Shown: positions 1 through 9,130, numbered from the stretch's first letter. The stretch is 64,000 bases of DNA from Bog-473 sp963756025 (GCA_963756025.1 CAVWMF010000008.1:62001-126000); one strand, 5' to 3'. Notes: a model not told the origin generated them from the sequence alone. Made by a program: numbers and translations.

Positions 1-8
1 ATGTCCTA

Positions 9-1508
9 ATGTCCACGGCGGAAAAGCTGATAGCTGACCTTCCCATTCAGGGGGTCATGAGGCCCATAACTGTCGTGCCTCTTCGCATTACGCACACGGA
101 TGGTGAGCCCGATCTGACGGTGGCCACATCTCCTGATGGGTCCAGCAGGACGACCATTGCATGGGGACACTGGGGGTTGGACACCGCCGCTGAGGTGTAC
201 CGCAATGATGACCGGAAGTTGGGCCAGAGGATCTCCCGAGTGGAGGGCTTGACCGACAAGGACGCATCGTTGCTGACCGATGAGGAGCGCGCCTTGCTGC
301 GTCTCGCGACTATGCCCGCTGAGATCATCGTTGGCTACACGCCTGACCCGGGATCTACGACCACCTTCTCTCAGGCGGTAGAGGCTTGGGTGGCGGCGAT
401 CCACATTGATCCGCCACGACCCTGGGGCACGTCGGCTGACCTTGACACGAAGGCGTCCACCATCCTGGCGGCCTTTGCCGAGCAGGCAGGTTGGAGTGTC
501 GATTACCTCGACTACATCGCCGGCATGCTGACGCCTGACGAAGCGATTGGTGCCGGATTTCGTCCGGAAATCGACGCGAGAGCCGTGGAAATCATTGCGG
601 TGCTTGGCGACGACGAGTACATGAAGATCCTCAACGACGGTCTGCGTCGATTGGTTGGCGGTGGTCGTCGACCACGTCGACCGGAGCGACTCGAACCGCT
701 AGTCGAGTTGATGCTCCGCCCCCTGCGGGGCATCGCCACCCCAGCGGAAGTGTCAGTAGCCCGCGTAATACTGGCCAACCTGCGAGACATGGCCGAGTGG
801 AATCGGCGGGGCTGGCGGCCGAGTTCGCTCGACCTCGACAGTCTACGTGGGTCAGCTGGCTCTGAGCTTGAGGATGCCTCGTCGGGTCGTGAGGACTACG
901 AGGAGGCTGGGCTGGTCGGGGTCTTTGTCTTGGAGTTGACGTTCATGGCGGCATTCTGGCTGGCCCGCTTCGGTGGCCTACGGAGGCAGACCCATCGGGG
1001 AGAAGGCTCCGACGACCGGGAACCGCAACATCTCCTTCGCGCGATGATGAACTCTCAGTATGGCTTAGACATCTTGAAGAAAATTATCGAGGACGGGCGG
1101 GCAGGCAGAGCCCCTCGGGGTATCCGGCCTGATGGATCCATCGCCATGAATGCCACTGGAGAAGAAATCCTTGTCTCAACGGAGTGGCTCAAAGAGGCGT
1201 TTCCTGTAGGCGTGCGGACCGGCCCGGCGCCGGAACGTCCGAGCTACACCCAAGCCGTCCTTGCGGTGCAGAACTCCATAGACGAGGTGACTTCGTCCTT
1301 ACGAGCTCTCACCTCTGTCCAAGGACCTGCCGGCGAGCGTCTGGCCCACACGCTTGGCATCAAGCCCTCAGTCGTTGAGAATATGCGCCGCAACCTCAGC
1401 TTGGCGTCGGATGAGGTGGGTTTCTGCGGCCGTGTGTGGCAAGAGCGACACAATGCCGACACTCTTCACCTTGACGTCGATACCGAGGACGAGGTTGCTC
1501 AGGCATGA
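9..1508 (+). CDS. Unknown protein with a DGxxR motif, first gene of a coupled cluster
   Basis: I do not recognise this 499-residue protein with certainty. Around residues 41-47 it has the motif SPDGSSRT, which recalls the DGxxR signature of ParB/DndB/DGQHR-type proteins. The following acidic-helical stretch and the segment MPAEIIVGYTP (about 101-111) would fit such a fold, but this is inference. The C-terminal part is mostly helical, with no membrane segment. The ATG at 9 overlaps a TAA at 7-9 in another frame (TAATG), which suggests an upstream coupled gene outside the window. Its stop overlaps the next start (ATGA at 1505-1508). The context, a GIY-YIG-like protein and a nuclease-methyltransferase, suggests a role in DNA modification or defence. 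Confidence 0.75.
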   Translation: MSTAEKLIADLPIQGVMRPITVVPLRITHTDGEPDLTVATSPDGSSRTTIAWGHWGLDTAAEVYRNDDRKLGQRISRVEGLTDKDASLLTDEERALLRLATMPAEIIVGYTPDPGSTTTFSQAVEAWVAAIHIDPPRPWGTSADLDTKASTILAAFAEQAGWSVDYLDYIAGMLTPDEAIGAGFRPEIDARAVEIIAVLGDDEYMKILNDGLRRLVGGGRRPRRPERLEPLVELMLRPLRGIATPAEVSVARVILANLRDMAEWNRRGWRPSSLDLDSLRGSAGSELEDASSGREDYEEAGLVGVFVLELTFMAAFWLARFGGLRRQTHRGEGSDDREPQHLLRAMMNSQYGLDILKKIIEDGRAGRAPRGIRPDGSIAMNATGEEILVSTEWLKEAFPVGVRTGPAPERPSYTQAVLAVQNSIDEVTSSLRALTSVQGPAGERLAHTLGIKPSVVENMRRNLSLASDEVGFCGRVWQERHNADTLHLDVDTEDEVAQA

Positions 1509-1918
1509 ACATCAACACCTACGAAGTGCTTTGCTCATATGCCGGAACGCGGTTATTTCGCCCTCACCCTTGGCCAGTGCCCGCCGGTCGGCCGTTTCCG
1601 CTTGACTTCACGTCGGCGGTCTACGTAGTCATTGGTGGGGATGGGCGATGTTGTTATGTGGGTTCGGTCTGCCGGACCTCCGGAGGCTTGAGCGATCGGA
1701 TTGCTGAACACTTGAATGACCCAACCAAATATCTGAAATGGCACTCAATCTGGGTACTGCCTATCCGATCGGATACTCCGCTTAGCGAAGTACGTCGGAT
1801 CGAAGGAGTTGTTGGGGCTCACCTTGGGCCCTATGGGTCACATCGACTGCCGCCGCCTCGGCCCCGGGACGAGAATGCTCAGAGTCGCCAGATCAGCACC
1901 GCATTGGTGGGTCAGTAA
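1505..1918 (+). CDS. Small GIY-YIG-like protein
   Basis: A 137-residue protein whose middle fits a GIY-YIG nuclease fold. It shows AVYVVIGGDGRCCYVGS (about 37-53; the VYVV and YVG strands), then DRIAEHL (about 63-69; the conserved arginine helix), then RRIEGVVGAHLGP (about 95-107; the conserved glutamate). The family cleaves DNA with a Tyr/Arg/Glu centre. This copy has no attached DNA-binding domain, so targeting would depend on partners. It starts in an ATGA overlap with the upstream gene and ends in a TAATG overlap with the next, which implies translational coupling and fixed stoichiometry. The assignment rests on motif spacing seen by eye. A catalytically inactive GIY-YIG-like fold is the main alternative. 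Confidence 0.7.
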   Translation: MNINTYEVLCSYAGTRLFRPHPWPVPAGRPFPLDFTSAVYVVIGGDGRCCYVGSVCRTSGGLSDRIAEHLNDPTKYLKWHSIWVLPIRSDTPLSEVRRIEGVVGAHLGPYGSHRLPPPRPRDENAQSRQISTALVGQ

Positions 1919-3474
1919 TGAGCACCATTTATCGGACCGTGTTTACCGACGATCGCTCTGACCTCATGATTGGTGCCCGAGATCTTTTCTCAAGTTGGTT
2001 GGTGGGCAAGGGTATTGAAATCGAATTGCCGAACGCGGGGACAGTCGAAGTCGCGGCTGGGCTTGCGGTAGAGGTAATAGGTGTCGAAGACACAACTGTT
2101 GAGGCGGTTCGATTCCGCCTTGATGAAGAGAGGGCAGGACAACGGTGGTCGACCATCCTCACCGCCATGGCCGCTGAAGGTGTGGGCTGGGTTTGGATTG
2201 ATCTCGAACGAGTAAGCGATGACGCCTACGGGCCGCCACCTTTGCTCGCACCGCCGCGATTGGTTCGCTCCTTCCTCGAGTCGTCAATTTGTCGGGCAGG
2301 CTCGACAATCCTTCGACCGACGTATCGATTGATCGACGAGAATGGCGTTGATCAGTTGGTCGATGAGCTTTTAGATCCGGGCCGGATAGTGCCCGTGCTC
2401 GTTGCCAGCCGGGACGTCGCGAATCCCTCTGGTGCCGGCGCCAGGGCGCGTGAGCTGGCGTCAGCACTCCTCGGGGTTGCAAACGTCTGGGCGCTGGACG
2501 GTACGGCCACCAGCGCACTCTCCATCGAACTCGGGCAAGACCTGCACGTCTTCGGTGGTGCGGTGCGCACCTATTTTCCCGGATTGACTATTTACGATCC
2601 CTACCCGAGACGTCATCGTTTCGCACGGCGAGAGCTCTTCGTGCCGTATCCCCGCAAAGGGGCGCAGGTGGTGGCCCGAGCAATCATTGGTAAAGCAGCG
2701 ACCGCTCGGCCACCGATTCTCTTTCGAAACCGCGTGGCGATGCTCCCGGGTTTCAGTCGACAAGGCCATGACGCAGAGCAACTCCTAACAGAGTTGGTTG
2801 CTGCTGAAGAGGATCGAGACGGCCTTCGTGAAGACCTCGAATGGGCAATCTTGGAAGCTGAGGACTCGGCGGCACAAGCTGAGGCAGCGCGTAGTCGAGT
2901 GCGATGGCTGGAGCAACGGCTGTCTTCGGTGGGAGAGTATGTCGCGGGTGTGGCGACGCCGGCCGATGAGGTGCCTGCACTGGCATCCGGCAGTGTTGAG
3001 GCCCTTGATTTCGCAAATACCCATCTCGGACTTGTGCACATTGGCGACACCGTGGAATCGGCAGGAGAACTCGACCAGCACCTGAAGGCGGGGACATGGG
3101 GTCGTAAGGCGTGGCAGGGACTAAGAGCATTGCAGTCTTACGCGGAGGCCAAAGCATTGGGCAACTGGACCGGCGGCTTCCAAAAATTCTGTGCTGCGGC
3201 GCTCCCTGGAAGCGAAGTCATTCCAGCGGAGTGGGTGGCCGCGGGCGAAAGTGAGACGACGACCAACAACCCCCGGTTTCGACAGGCGCGCATTTTCTCT
3301 GTTCCAACCGAAGTCTGTGCCGACGGAAGGGCATTCATGGAAGAGCACATCAAGTTAGAGAAGGGCTCTGACCCTGCCCCGCGTATCCACTTCTGGGACG
3401 ACACGGCGGGAAAGACGGGAAAGGTCTACGTCGGGTATCTAGGGCGCCACCTGCCCAGTTTTCAGACGAACTAA
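1918..3474 (+). CDS. Unknown coiled-coil protein of the candidate defence cluster
   Basis: A 518-residue protein I cannot assign to a named family. The N-terminal half is an alpha/beta region containing IVPVLVASRDVANPSG and ending in VFGGAVRTYFPG (around residues 210-221). An acidic coiled coil follows at about 285-340, rich in Glu, Arg and Leu heptads. The C-terminal region carries RIHFWDDTAGKTG and then VYVGYLGRHLPS, which has the look of a separate small conserved domain. There is no signal peptide or membrane segment, so it is cytoplasmic. The ATG overlaps the upstream stop (TAATG). It probably acts with the GIY-YIG-like protein, as a sensor or scaffold; that is inference from coupling only. 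Confidence 0.7.
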   Translation: MSTIYRTVFTDDRSDLMIGARDLFSSWLVGKGIEIELPNAGTVEVAAGLAVEVIGVEDTTVEAVRFRLDEERAGQRWSTILTAMAAEGVGWVWIDLERVSDDAYGPPPLLAPPRLVRSFLESSICRAGSTILRPTYRLIDENGVDQLVDELLDPGRIVPVLVASRDVANPSGAGARARELASALLGVANVWALDGTATSALSIELGQDLHVFGGAVRTYFPGLTIYDPYPRRHRFARRELFVPYPRKGAQVVARAIIGKAATARPPILFRNRVAMLPGFSRQGHDAEQLLTELVAAEEDRDGLREDLEWAILEAEDSAAQAEAARSRVRWLEQRLSSVGEYVAGVATPADEVPALASGSVEALDFANTHLGLVHIGDTVESAGELDQHLKAGTWGRKAWQGLRALQSYAEAKALGNWTGGFQKFCAAALPGSEVIPAEWVAAGESETTTNNPRFRQARIFSVPTEVCADGRAFMEEHIKLEKGSDPAPRIHFWDDTAGKTGKVYVGYLGRHLPSFQTN

Positions 3475-3728
3475 TTACGCTGGCCGCCACTACGGTGCAA
3501 TACGCGTGAGCGCAAAGCTGGACGCAAATCAACGCAGCTGCTTGCGCGGGCATTGCCACTTATTCGCTACGCTGCCAATGTATATGAACGTACGTTCGTT
3601 TACCACCCGTTCCACGGTAGAGAAGGCAGTCGGCTACCGATCCATATGTCGGCACTGCGGTCAAAGGTGGATCAGTCGCTCAGCTTGTCCGGGCCTCTAT
3701 TCTTGTAGGTCACGAGGAAGGGCGAGGG

Positions 3729-6700
3729 TTGCCAATACCGGATCTGCAACATCTGATCGACGACGCCATCTCCCGCTTTGGCCTAGATGCATCGAAGAAG
3801 CTCTCGGCGACGGCAGTCTTCGGGGAGCCGGAAGAGCAACTGCGCGCCCCGCTAGAGGTCCTCCTGGAAGATGTAGCGGTTGCACTTGGTCGAAAGTCCG
3901 CCAAGCTGGCCATCGTCGGAGAGACCCGCTTGGCGGAGCTAAAGACCCGACCGGACTTCGCCGTCACCTACAACGACCTATTGATCGGATTCGTCGAGGT
4001 GAAGTCGCCGGGGCACGGTGCCGACCCGCGCAAGTTTAAGGACGCCCACGACCGAGAGCAGTGGGGCAAGCTCTCTGCACTTCCTAACTTGATCTATACC
4101 GACGGGAACTCATTCTCGCTGTGGGGTGACGGAGGGCCACGGTCTGCCATCGTCAATCTTCCTGGAGACGTTCAAGACCCAAAGAACCCACTTCAAGCCT
4201 CTCCAGGGTTGACGGCCGTTTTTCAAGGCTTCTTTGGGTGGGAACCCATCGCTCCGAGGTCACCTCGACAACTGGCTGAAGTCTCGGCTCGCCTTTGTCG
4301 TTTGCTCCGAGACGAAGTCAGCGAGCAACTTGAACAGGGACCGTCACTTCGTGCCCTCGCTGAAGATTGGCGGCATTTGCTGTTCCCCGAGGCTAGTGAT
4401 TCTCAGTTCGCTGACGGTTACGCTCAAGCGGTCACGTTTGGTCTCCTTGTTGCAAGAGCTCGGGGAATCCCACTCAGCGACCTGGATGCTGTTTCCAAGA
4501 AGCTCGGTGCCCGCCATTCGTTGATTGGCGGTGCCCTCCGTGTCATGGTGGAGTCGACCTCCAACGAGGCCGTATTGACGACGTCGGTCGCTACTTTGAC
4601 TCGAGTCTTGGACGTCGTCGACTGGTCGAAGCTTTCCGGCGGCAATGTCGAGGCGTGGTTGTACTTCTATCAAGACTTCTTGGCCACTTACGACAACTCA
4701 CTTCGGAAGGCAACCGGCTCGTACTACACCCCGCCTGAAGTGGTCGCTTCTATGACTCGGCTCGTCGATGAAGTGTTGCAAAGTCGTTTTGCCAAGTCGG
4801 CCGGACTGGCGGATGACAAGGTGACTGTTCTTGATCCAGCGGTGGGCACAGGAACTTTCCTCCTTGAGATTCTTCGAAGGATGGCGGAGACGGTTGAGTT
4901 GGACTTGGGCCAGGGTGCGGTACCTGCCTTCATCGCTGATGCCCTGAATCGAGTAATGGGCTTCGAAATTCAACTTGGTCCGTACGCCGTCGCGCAGCTG
5001 CGCATGTTGGCTGAGCTGGTTGACCTCGGTGTCCCCGACCCACCGACCGACGGGCTTCGCCTATTCGTTACCAACACCCTTGACAACCCATTTGTCCAAG
5101 AAGAGCATCTTGGTCAGCTGTACGAACCGATTGCACGGTCACGTCGAGAAGCCAATCGAATCAAAAAGGACGTGCCGATCGTGGTTGTTGTCGGCAATCC
5201 TCCTTACAAGGAGAAATCCCACGGGACTGGAGGCTGGGTAGAGCACGGACACCCTCAAGCTGGCCAAGAGCCGATTTTGCGAGATTTCATGCCTCCGCCC
5301 GAATGGAAGGTCGGCGCTCATGTCAAACACCTCTACAATCCCTACGTCTACTTCTGGCGCTGGGCAACCTGGAAGGTATTCGACCAGGATCCTCTAAACA
5401 ACCAAGGTATCGTCTGCTTCATCACCGTTTCGGGGTTCGTAAACGGGCCGGGGTTCGGGCAAATGCGCAGCTACTTGCGACGACGTGCAACCGAGCTTTG
5501 GGTCGTCGACTGCTCTCCGGAGGGTCATCAACCGCCCGTGCAGACTCGCGTCTTTCAGGGAGTGCAGCAGCCCGTCTGCATCATGATTGCCTCTCGTACC
5601 GCCAATGACGACGAAACTCCCGCACAAGTGCGTTACCGCAGTCTGGCGGTTGGCCCTCGTGAAGGCAAGTTTGAAGAGTTGAGCGGCATTGGGTTAGACG
5701 ACGGGTGGGAGGACTGCCCATCCGAATGGGCGGCCCCGTTCCTCCCGGTCATGACCTCGAAGTGGGCCTCGTACCCATCGCTTGATGATCTGCTGCGTTA
5801 CTCCGGTTCTGGAACCATGCCCGGACGAACGTGGGTAATCGCACCAGACCCAGAGACCTTGAAATCTCGATGGGCGGCACTTATCGCTGCTCCGAAGCTC
5901 AAGCAATCAGAACTGCTTCAGGAACATCCAACCGACAGGCGGATGGACAGTGTCCAATCCGAGGGACTTCCAGGTTACCCGACTCCAGCTGGACCGCTCG
6001 AAAGTGAGAAAGGGTCGTGCCTCGAACCGGTTCGCTATGGATTCCGCTCATTTGACCGACAGTGGATCATTCCCGACAAGAGGTTGATCAATCGACCCAA
6101 CCCAACTTTGTGGACTGTCCGGGGCCCTCGACAGGTATTTCTCACTGCTCTTCGTCAAGACGACCCAGTTGCTGGTCCCGCTGTGACCTTTACGGAATTG
6201 ATTCCGGATCTGCATCATTACAAAGGAAGCTTCGGAGGCCGTGCGTATCCGATGTTCCTTGATCCGGACGGCTTGGTTCCCAATGTCGTGCCGGGCATTT
6301 TGGAGAGTCTGGCTGCCACTTATGGGAGTCCGATATCGGCGGAGGATCTGTTCGCATATCTTGCGGCAATCACCGCTCATCCGGCGTACACGACCACATT
6401 TAAGGAAGATCTCGAACGACCGGGAATCCGGGTGCCACTAACAACCTCTGAGTCAGCCTTCCAAACTGCAGTGGACCTAGGTCGAAGAGTGCTCTGGCTT
6501 TTCACCTACGGTGAGCGATTTTCCGATTCGGCATCGGGTCGCCCAAGCCAACGGCCCCGTATGACGGCAGATCAGCCGTCGGTGGTTGAGCCCATTCCAT
6601 CCGATCCGAATTTTATGCCTGACACTTTGAGCTATGACAGCGACGCTCGACGAATGTTCCTGGGTGTAGGCACCATCGCAAATGTCAGCCCCGCAATGTG

Positions 6701-7055
6701 GGAATACGAAGTGGGCGGCGTGAACGTATTGACAAAGTGGTTCAGCTATCGCCGCAAGAACCGGGAGCGGCCAATCATGGGCGATCGTCGTGTATCCCCG
6801 CTGCTCGACATGAATTCCGACCATTGGCTTCCGGCCTATACCAAGGACCTGATCGATCTTCTCAATGTCCTTGGTCTGTTGATCGAGCTGGAGCCCCAGC
6901 AGGCTCACCTCCTTACTCAAGTCGTTGAAGGAAAGCTCCTGAGTGTCAGTGACCTGACGGACGCAGGGGTGTTGCCGGTCGATCCAGCAGTGCGTAAATC
7001 AACGTTCAAGGCCCCCAAGAAACAGGCGGCGATTCAGCATACATTTGATGTTTGA
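3729..7055 (+). CDS. Type ISP-like restriction-modification enzyme without helicase (nuclease plus N6-adenine methyltransferase)
   Basis: A 1108-residue enzyme. A PD-(D/E)xK nuclease site is visible at RPDF (74-77) and FVEVKSP (88-94). The methyltransferase part has a TGSYYTPPEVV segment (about 329-339), SAM motif I LDPAVGTGTF (368-377) and the adenine-methylase catalytic motif NPPY near 492. The segment YGFRSFDRQWIIPDKR near 770 resembles the target-recognition domain of type ISP enzymes. True type ISP proteins are about 1500-1600 residues with an SF2 helicase between nuclease and methylase; none is present here, so it should act like a type IIG enzyme. The start is TTG at 3729 with a strong AGGAAGG ribosome site. 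The 254 bases before it (3475-3728) hold no gene I can support. It follows the coupled cluster on the same strand. Confidence 0.85.
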   Translation: MPIPDLQHLIDDAISRFGLDASKKLSATAVFGEPEEQLRAPLEVLLEDVAVALGRKSAKLAIVGETRLAELKTRPDFAVTYNDLLIGFVEVKSPGHGADPRKFKDAHDREQWGKLSALPNLIYTDGNSFSLWGDGGPRSAIVNLPGDVQDPKNPLQASPGLTAVFQGFFGWEPIAPRSPRQLAEVSARLCRLLRDEVSEQLEQGPSLRALAEDWRHLLFPEASDSQFADGYAQAVTFGLLVARARGIPLSDLDAVSKKLGARHSLIGGALRVMVESTSNEAVLTTSVATLTRVLDVVDWSKLSGGNVEAWLYFYQDFLATYDNSLRKATGSYYTPPEVVASMTRLVDEVLQSRFAKSAGLADDKVTVLDPAVGTGTFLLEILRRMAETVELDLGQGAVPAFIADALNRVMGFEIQLGPYAVAQLRMLAELVDLGVPDPPTDGLRLFVTNTLDNPFVQEEHLGQLYEPIARSRREANRIKKDVPIVVVVGNPPYKEKSHGTGGWVEHGHPQAGQEPILRDFMPPPEWKVGAHVKHLYNPYVYFWRWATWKVFDQDPLNNQGIVCFITVSGFVNGPGFGQMRSYLRRRATELWVVDCSPEGHQPPVQTRVFQGVQQPVCIMIASRTANDDETPAQVRYRSLAVGPREGKFEELSGIGLDDGWEDCPSEWAAPFLPVMTSKWASYPSLDDLLRYSGSGTMPGRTWVIAPDPETLKSRWAALIAAPKLKQSELLQEHPTDRRMDSVQSEGLPGYPTPAGPLESEKGSCLEPVRYGFRSFDRQWIIPDKRLINRPNPTLWTVRGPRQVFLTALRQDDPVAGPAVTFTELIPDLHHYKGSFGGRAYPMFLDPDGLVPNVVPGILESLAATYGSPISAEDLFAYLAAITAHPAYTTTFKEDLERPGIRVPLTTSESAFQTAVDLGRRVLWLFTYGERFSDSASGRPSQRPRMTADQPSVVEPIPSDPNFMPDTLSYDSDARRMFLGVGTIANVSPAMWEYEVGGVNVLTKWFSYRRKNRERPIMGDRRVSPLLDMNSDHWLPAYTKDLIDLLNVLGLLIELEPQQAHLLTQVVEGKLLSVSDLTDAGVLPVDPAVRKSTFKAPKKQAAIQHTFDV

Positions 7056-7595
7056 CCGCGTGGACCCATCAAAGCGAATGGTCGCTCAATGTACATCTAC
7101 CTATATCCACGGTTGCTGGAGGCGCTGGATCCGAGCTGCCTCCGTCCCCTTCCGTCACGGTCGCGCTGACCTGCGGAAAACGTCCGGTTGGGACTGTGTC
7201 CGCCTGCGTCGTATCCGGCGTGTTTTCGCTTCCCTGAACCCTGTGCGCAAGTTCGAATCTTGCCGGGAACGCTGGGCTTTGTAGAGCAGGGATAGGTGAT
7301 AGGGCCGCGGAAAACGTCCGCAGTGCTTCAGGCGCCGCCAATCGGTGGCCATGGATCGGGCCGAACGGCTTGCCACCCGACGGCCCGTCGGAGCCCCATG
7401 CCCCCCGGTGGGGGGGCGCAGAGGTGTCCCCTACGCCGGTTCGGGGGCAAGTACCTTGCATTGGGTCGTTCTCGCTGTCGGCACGCCAGAGGCTGGTTCC
7501 GGACCGGTCACAAGTTCTTAAACCCGATTCGTCCAAAAGTGAAATAACTTCAGTGTCCCGGCCATTACATGTCCGAGGGCATTGGGAGACGGGGT
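7056..7595. other. Intergenic gap with a tRNA 3'-end fragment
   Basis: No gene is supported in these 540 bases. The only recognisable item is a tRNA-like T-arm and acceptor remnant at 7247-7271. The sequence changes from the restriction gene to the first sigma-factor operon here, so this may be a junction between two pieces of accessory DNA. Confidence 0.6.
7247..7271 (+). other. tRNA 3'-end fragment (possible attachment-site remnant)
   Basis: The bases form a perfect T-arm: stem GCAAG, loop TTCGAAT, stem CTTGC. CGGGAAC follows in the position of the 3' acceptor strand, then G. No matching 5' acceptor strand (it would be GTTCCCG) or D-arm is found in the 60 bases upstream, so this is not a whole tRNA. 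Tyrosine integrases leave such fragments at the distal end of islands inserted in tRNA genes, so an att remnant is the best reading. Confidence 0.55.
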
Positions 7596-8150
7596 ATGGA
7601 CCAAAAAGATCGAGCACGGGGCGAAGCTCTCTACCGAGAGAACATCAGCGCCCTCTTGGCCTATGCCTTGACGAGAACAAGCCGGGAGAACGCTCACGAC
7701 GTGGTATCAAGCACGTTTCTCGTCGCCTGGAGACGCCTGGACGACGTGCCCAAGGATGCCCTTCCCTGGTTGATCGGAGTGGCCCGACGAGTTCTGGCCG
7801 ACCAATGGCGGTCTGAATCTCGACGAATGGCACTCGGACGACGTCTGGCTAATTTTGCCGACACCGGAGATTCGTGGGCCGAGGACGTGGCGGAGTCGAT
7901 GGTGTTGCGGGGTTCTATCCGTGATGGTCTCTCGAAGTTACGCCCAGCGGACCGGGAAGTGATCACGCTGGTGGCCTGGCAAGGATTCGGTACCGAACAA
8001 CTGGCAGTTGCTTTGGGTTGCTCAAAGGCCGTTGCCTCACTACGGCTCCATCGGGCCAGAAGCAGATTCGCCAGAATCCTCGACACTCCCGCCGACACCC
8101 GGGCACACATGAGTCAGCAGTTGATGCGCTCCGCAAAGGAAGTCCCATGA
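7596..8150 (+). CDS. ECF-type RNA polymerase sigma factor
   Basis: This is a group 4 sigma factor of about 184 residues. Region 2 is recognisable in NAHDVVSSTFLVAWRRLDDV, with PWLIGVARRVLADQWRS after it. Region 4 has LRPADREVITLVAWQGFGTE and a helix-turn-helix ending VASLRLHRARSRF. I chose ATG 7596 over the in-frame ATG at 7569 because it has GGAG seven bases upstream. The stop overlaps the ATG of the next gene (ATGA), the usual arrangement for an ECF sigma factor and its membrane partner. It would redirect RNA polymerase to a small regulon, probably including its own operon. Confidence 0.88.
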   Translation: MDQKDRARGEALYRENISALLAYALTRTSRENAHDVVSSTFLVAWRRLDDVPKDALPWLIGVARRVLADQWRSESRRMALGRRLANFADTGDSWAEDVAESMVLRGSIRDGLSKLRPADREVITLVAWQGFGTEQLAVALGCSKAVASLRLHRARSRFARILDTPADTRAHMSQQLMRSAKEVP

Positions 8151-8995
8151 GAAAATCCCAGATCCAGGCCATGTCTCACCTCGCCGCAGCGAACCCGTTT
8201 CATGACGCCGATCCAACGAACCACTGGACCCAGGCCGACGAGGACGATCTCTTGGCGTTCTGGCTCACATACGGCGTCGGCTCCTCCGAGCAAGTCCGAC
8301 CCGCCGACTCCGATGCGCTTCGGACCACCGCTCCGAGAAGGGTGCCACCGACAAGGTACCGTCTCCTCATCGTTGTGGCCGTAGTCGTCGCAGCGGTGGC
8401 GCTAGTGGTGGATCTCACCGGTTCGGGTACACCGAGCGCCTTCGCGGATTGGACGGCTACGACGACGACCCCACCGGCTTCGCAACTGGCGAGCGCCATA
8501 TCAAGCTGCAGTCGTATTTTCGGAGAAGGGTTGGGAAAACTTCGGCAACCAGGTTTCCCTCGCTCTTTGCCTCCCCTGACGCTCACGGACTCACGCGGAC
8601 CCTTTGAGCTTCTGCTCTATTCGGATCCAGCGTCGTTCTTTATGTGCTTTTGGGGGAATGGATCAGTGGTAACCCTCGGCGGGGGCAGTGGACCGGAAGC
8701 GCCGACGTCCACCCATTCGATCGGGGTGCCCCAGGTGCCATTCGCACGAAACGCTGACGGGTCGGGCTACACGACGGCATACGGATACGTTGGACCACAG
8801 GTCAGCGCGGTCAAACTAAATCTGACCAATGGGACCAGCGTCGACGCAACGGTGCAGAACGGCCTGTTCGCCGCTTGGTGGCCAGTGCGGACCGACGTCG
8901 CATCCGCAGACGTCACCACCTCCGTTGGCGTATTTCACCAAGACTTCGGTGACGATGGTCCAAATAACGCCGGAGCAGCTCAGGTTGAGAGGTGA
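8147..8995 (+). CDS. Single-pass membrane partner of the ECF sigma factor
   Basis: A 282-residue protein with a cytoplasmic N-terminal region of about 70 residues, one transmembrane segment (LLIVVAVVVAAVALVVDL, about 68-85) and an extracytoplasmic domain of about 190 residues rich in Gly, Ser and Thr. It is translated from an ATG overlapping the sigma stop. By position and topology it is a candidate anti-sigma factor or sigma-regulated envelope protein. I see no zinc-binding anti-sigma HxxxCxxC motif, so the anti-sigma role is unproven. It ends about 55 bases before the left end of the first twin-recombinase element. Confidence 0.75.
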   Translation: MRKSQIQAMSHLAAANPFHDADPTNHWTQADEDDLLAFWLTYGVGSSEQVRPADSDALRTTAPRRVPPTRYRLLIVVAVVVAAVALVVDLTGSGTPSAFADWTATTTTPPASQLASAISSCSRIFGEGLGKLRQPGFPRSLPPLTLTDSRGPFELLLYSDPASFFMCFWGNGSVVTLGGGSGPEAPTSTHSIGVPQVPFARNADGSGYTTAYGYVGPQVSAVKLNLTNGTSVDATVQNGLFAAWWPVRTDVASADVTTSVGVFHQDFGDDGPNNAGAAQVER

Positions 8996-9055
8996 TCGAC
9001 CCGACGGCGACCGACTGCCGCACGTCCGATTGGAGACAGGTGCCCCAATACGCCG

Positions 9056-9071
9056 GTTATACAGGTGATCC
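9056..9071 (+). repeat. Left terminal repeat of element copy 1
   Basis: GTTATACAGGTGATCC, present inverted at 11491-11506 and again at both ends of copy 2 (21671-21686 and, inverted, 24106-24121). Confidence 0.85.
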
Positions 9072-9099
9072 ACCTCCTGGGATAGGCATCCGAGGGATT

Positions 9100-9117
9100 C
9101 TCGGGTGCATACCCGAG
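9100..9117. promoter_or_regulatory. Subterminal hairpin of element copy 1
   Basis: CTCGGGT-GCAT-ACCCGAG forms a perfect 7-bp stem with a 4-base loop, 14 bases before the first recombinase start. The same hairpin is at 24060-24077 in copy 2. It could be a recombinase-binding site or a device limiting read-through from outside; the sequence does not say which. Confidence 0.5.
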
Positions 9118-9130
9118 CTGGAGGTGTGCG

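Noticed and set aside
7190..7271. A complete tRNA gene
   Set aside because: Only the T-arm and 3' acceptor strand are present; no matching 5' strand, D-arm or anticodon arm is found.
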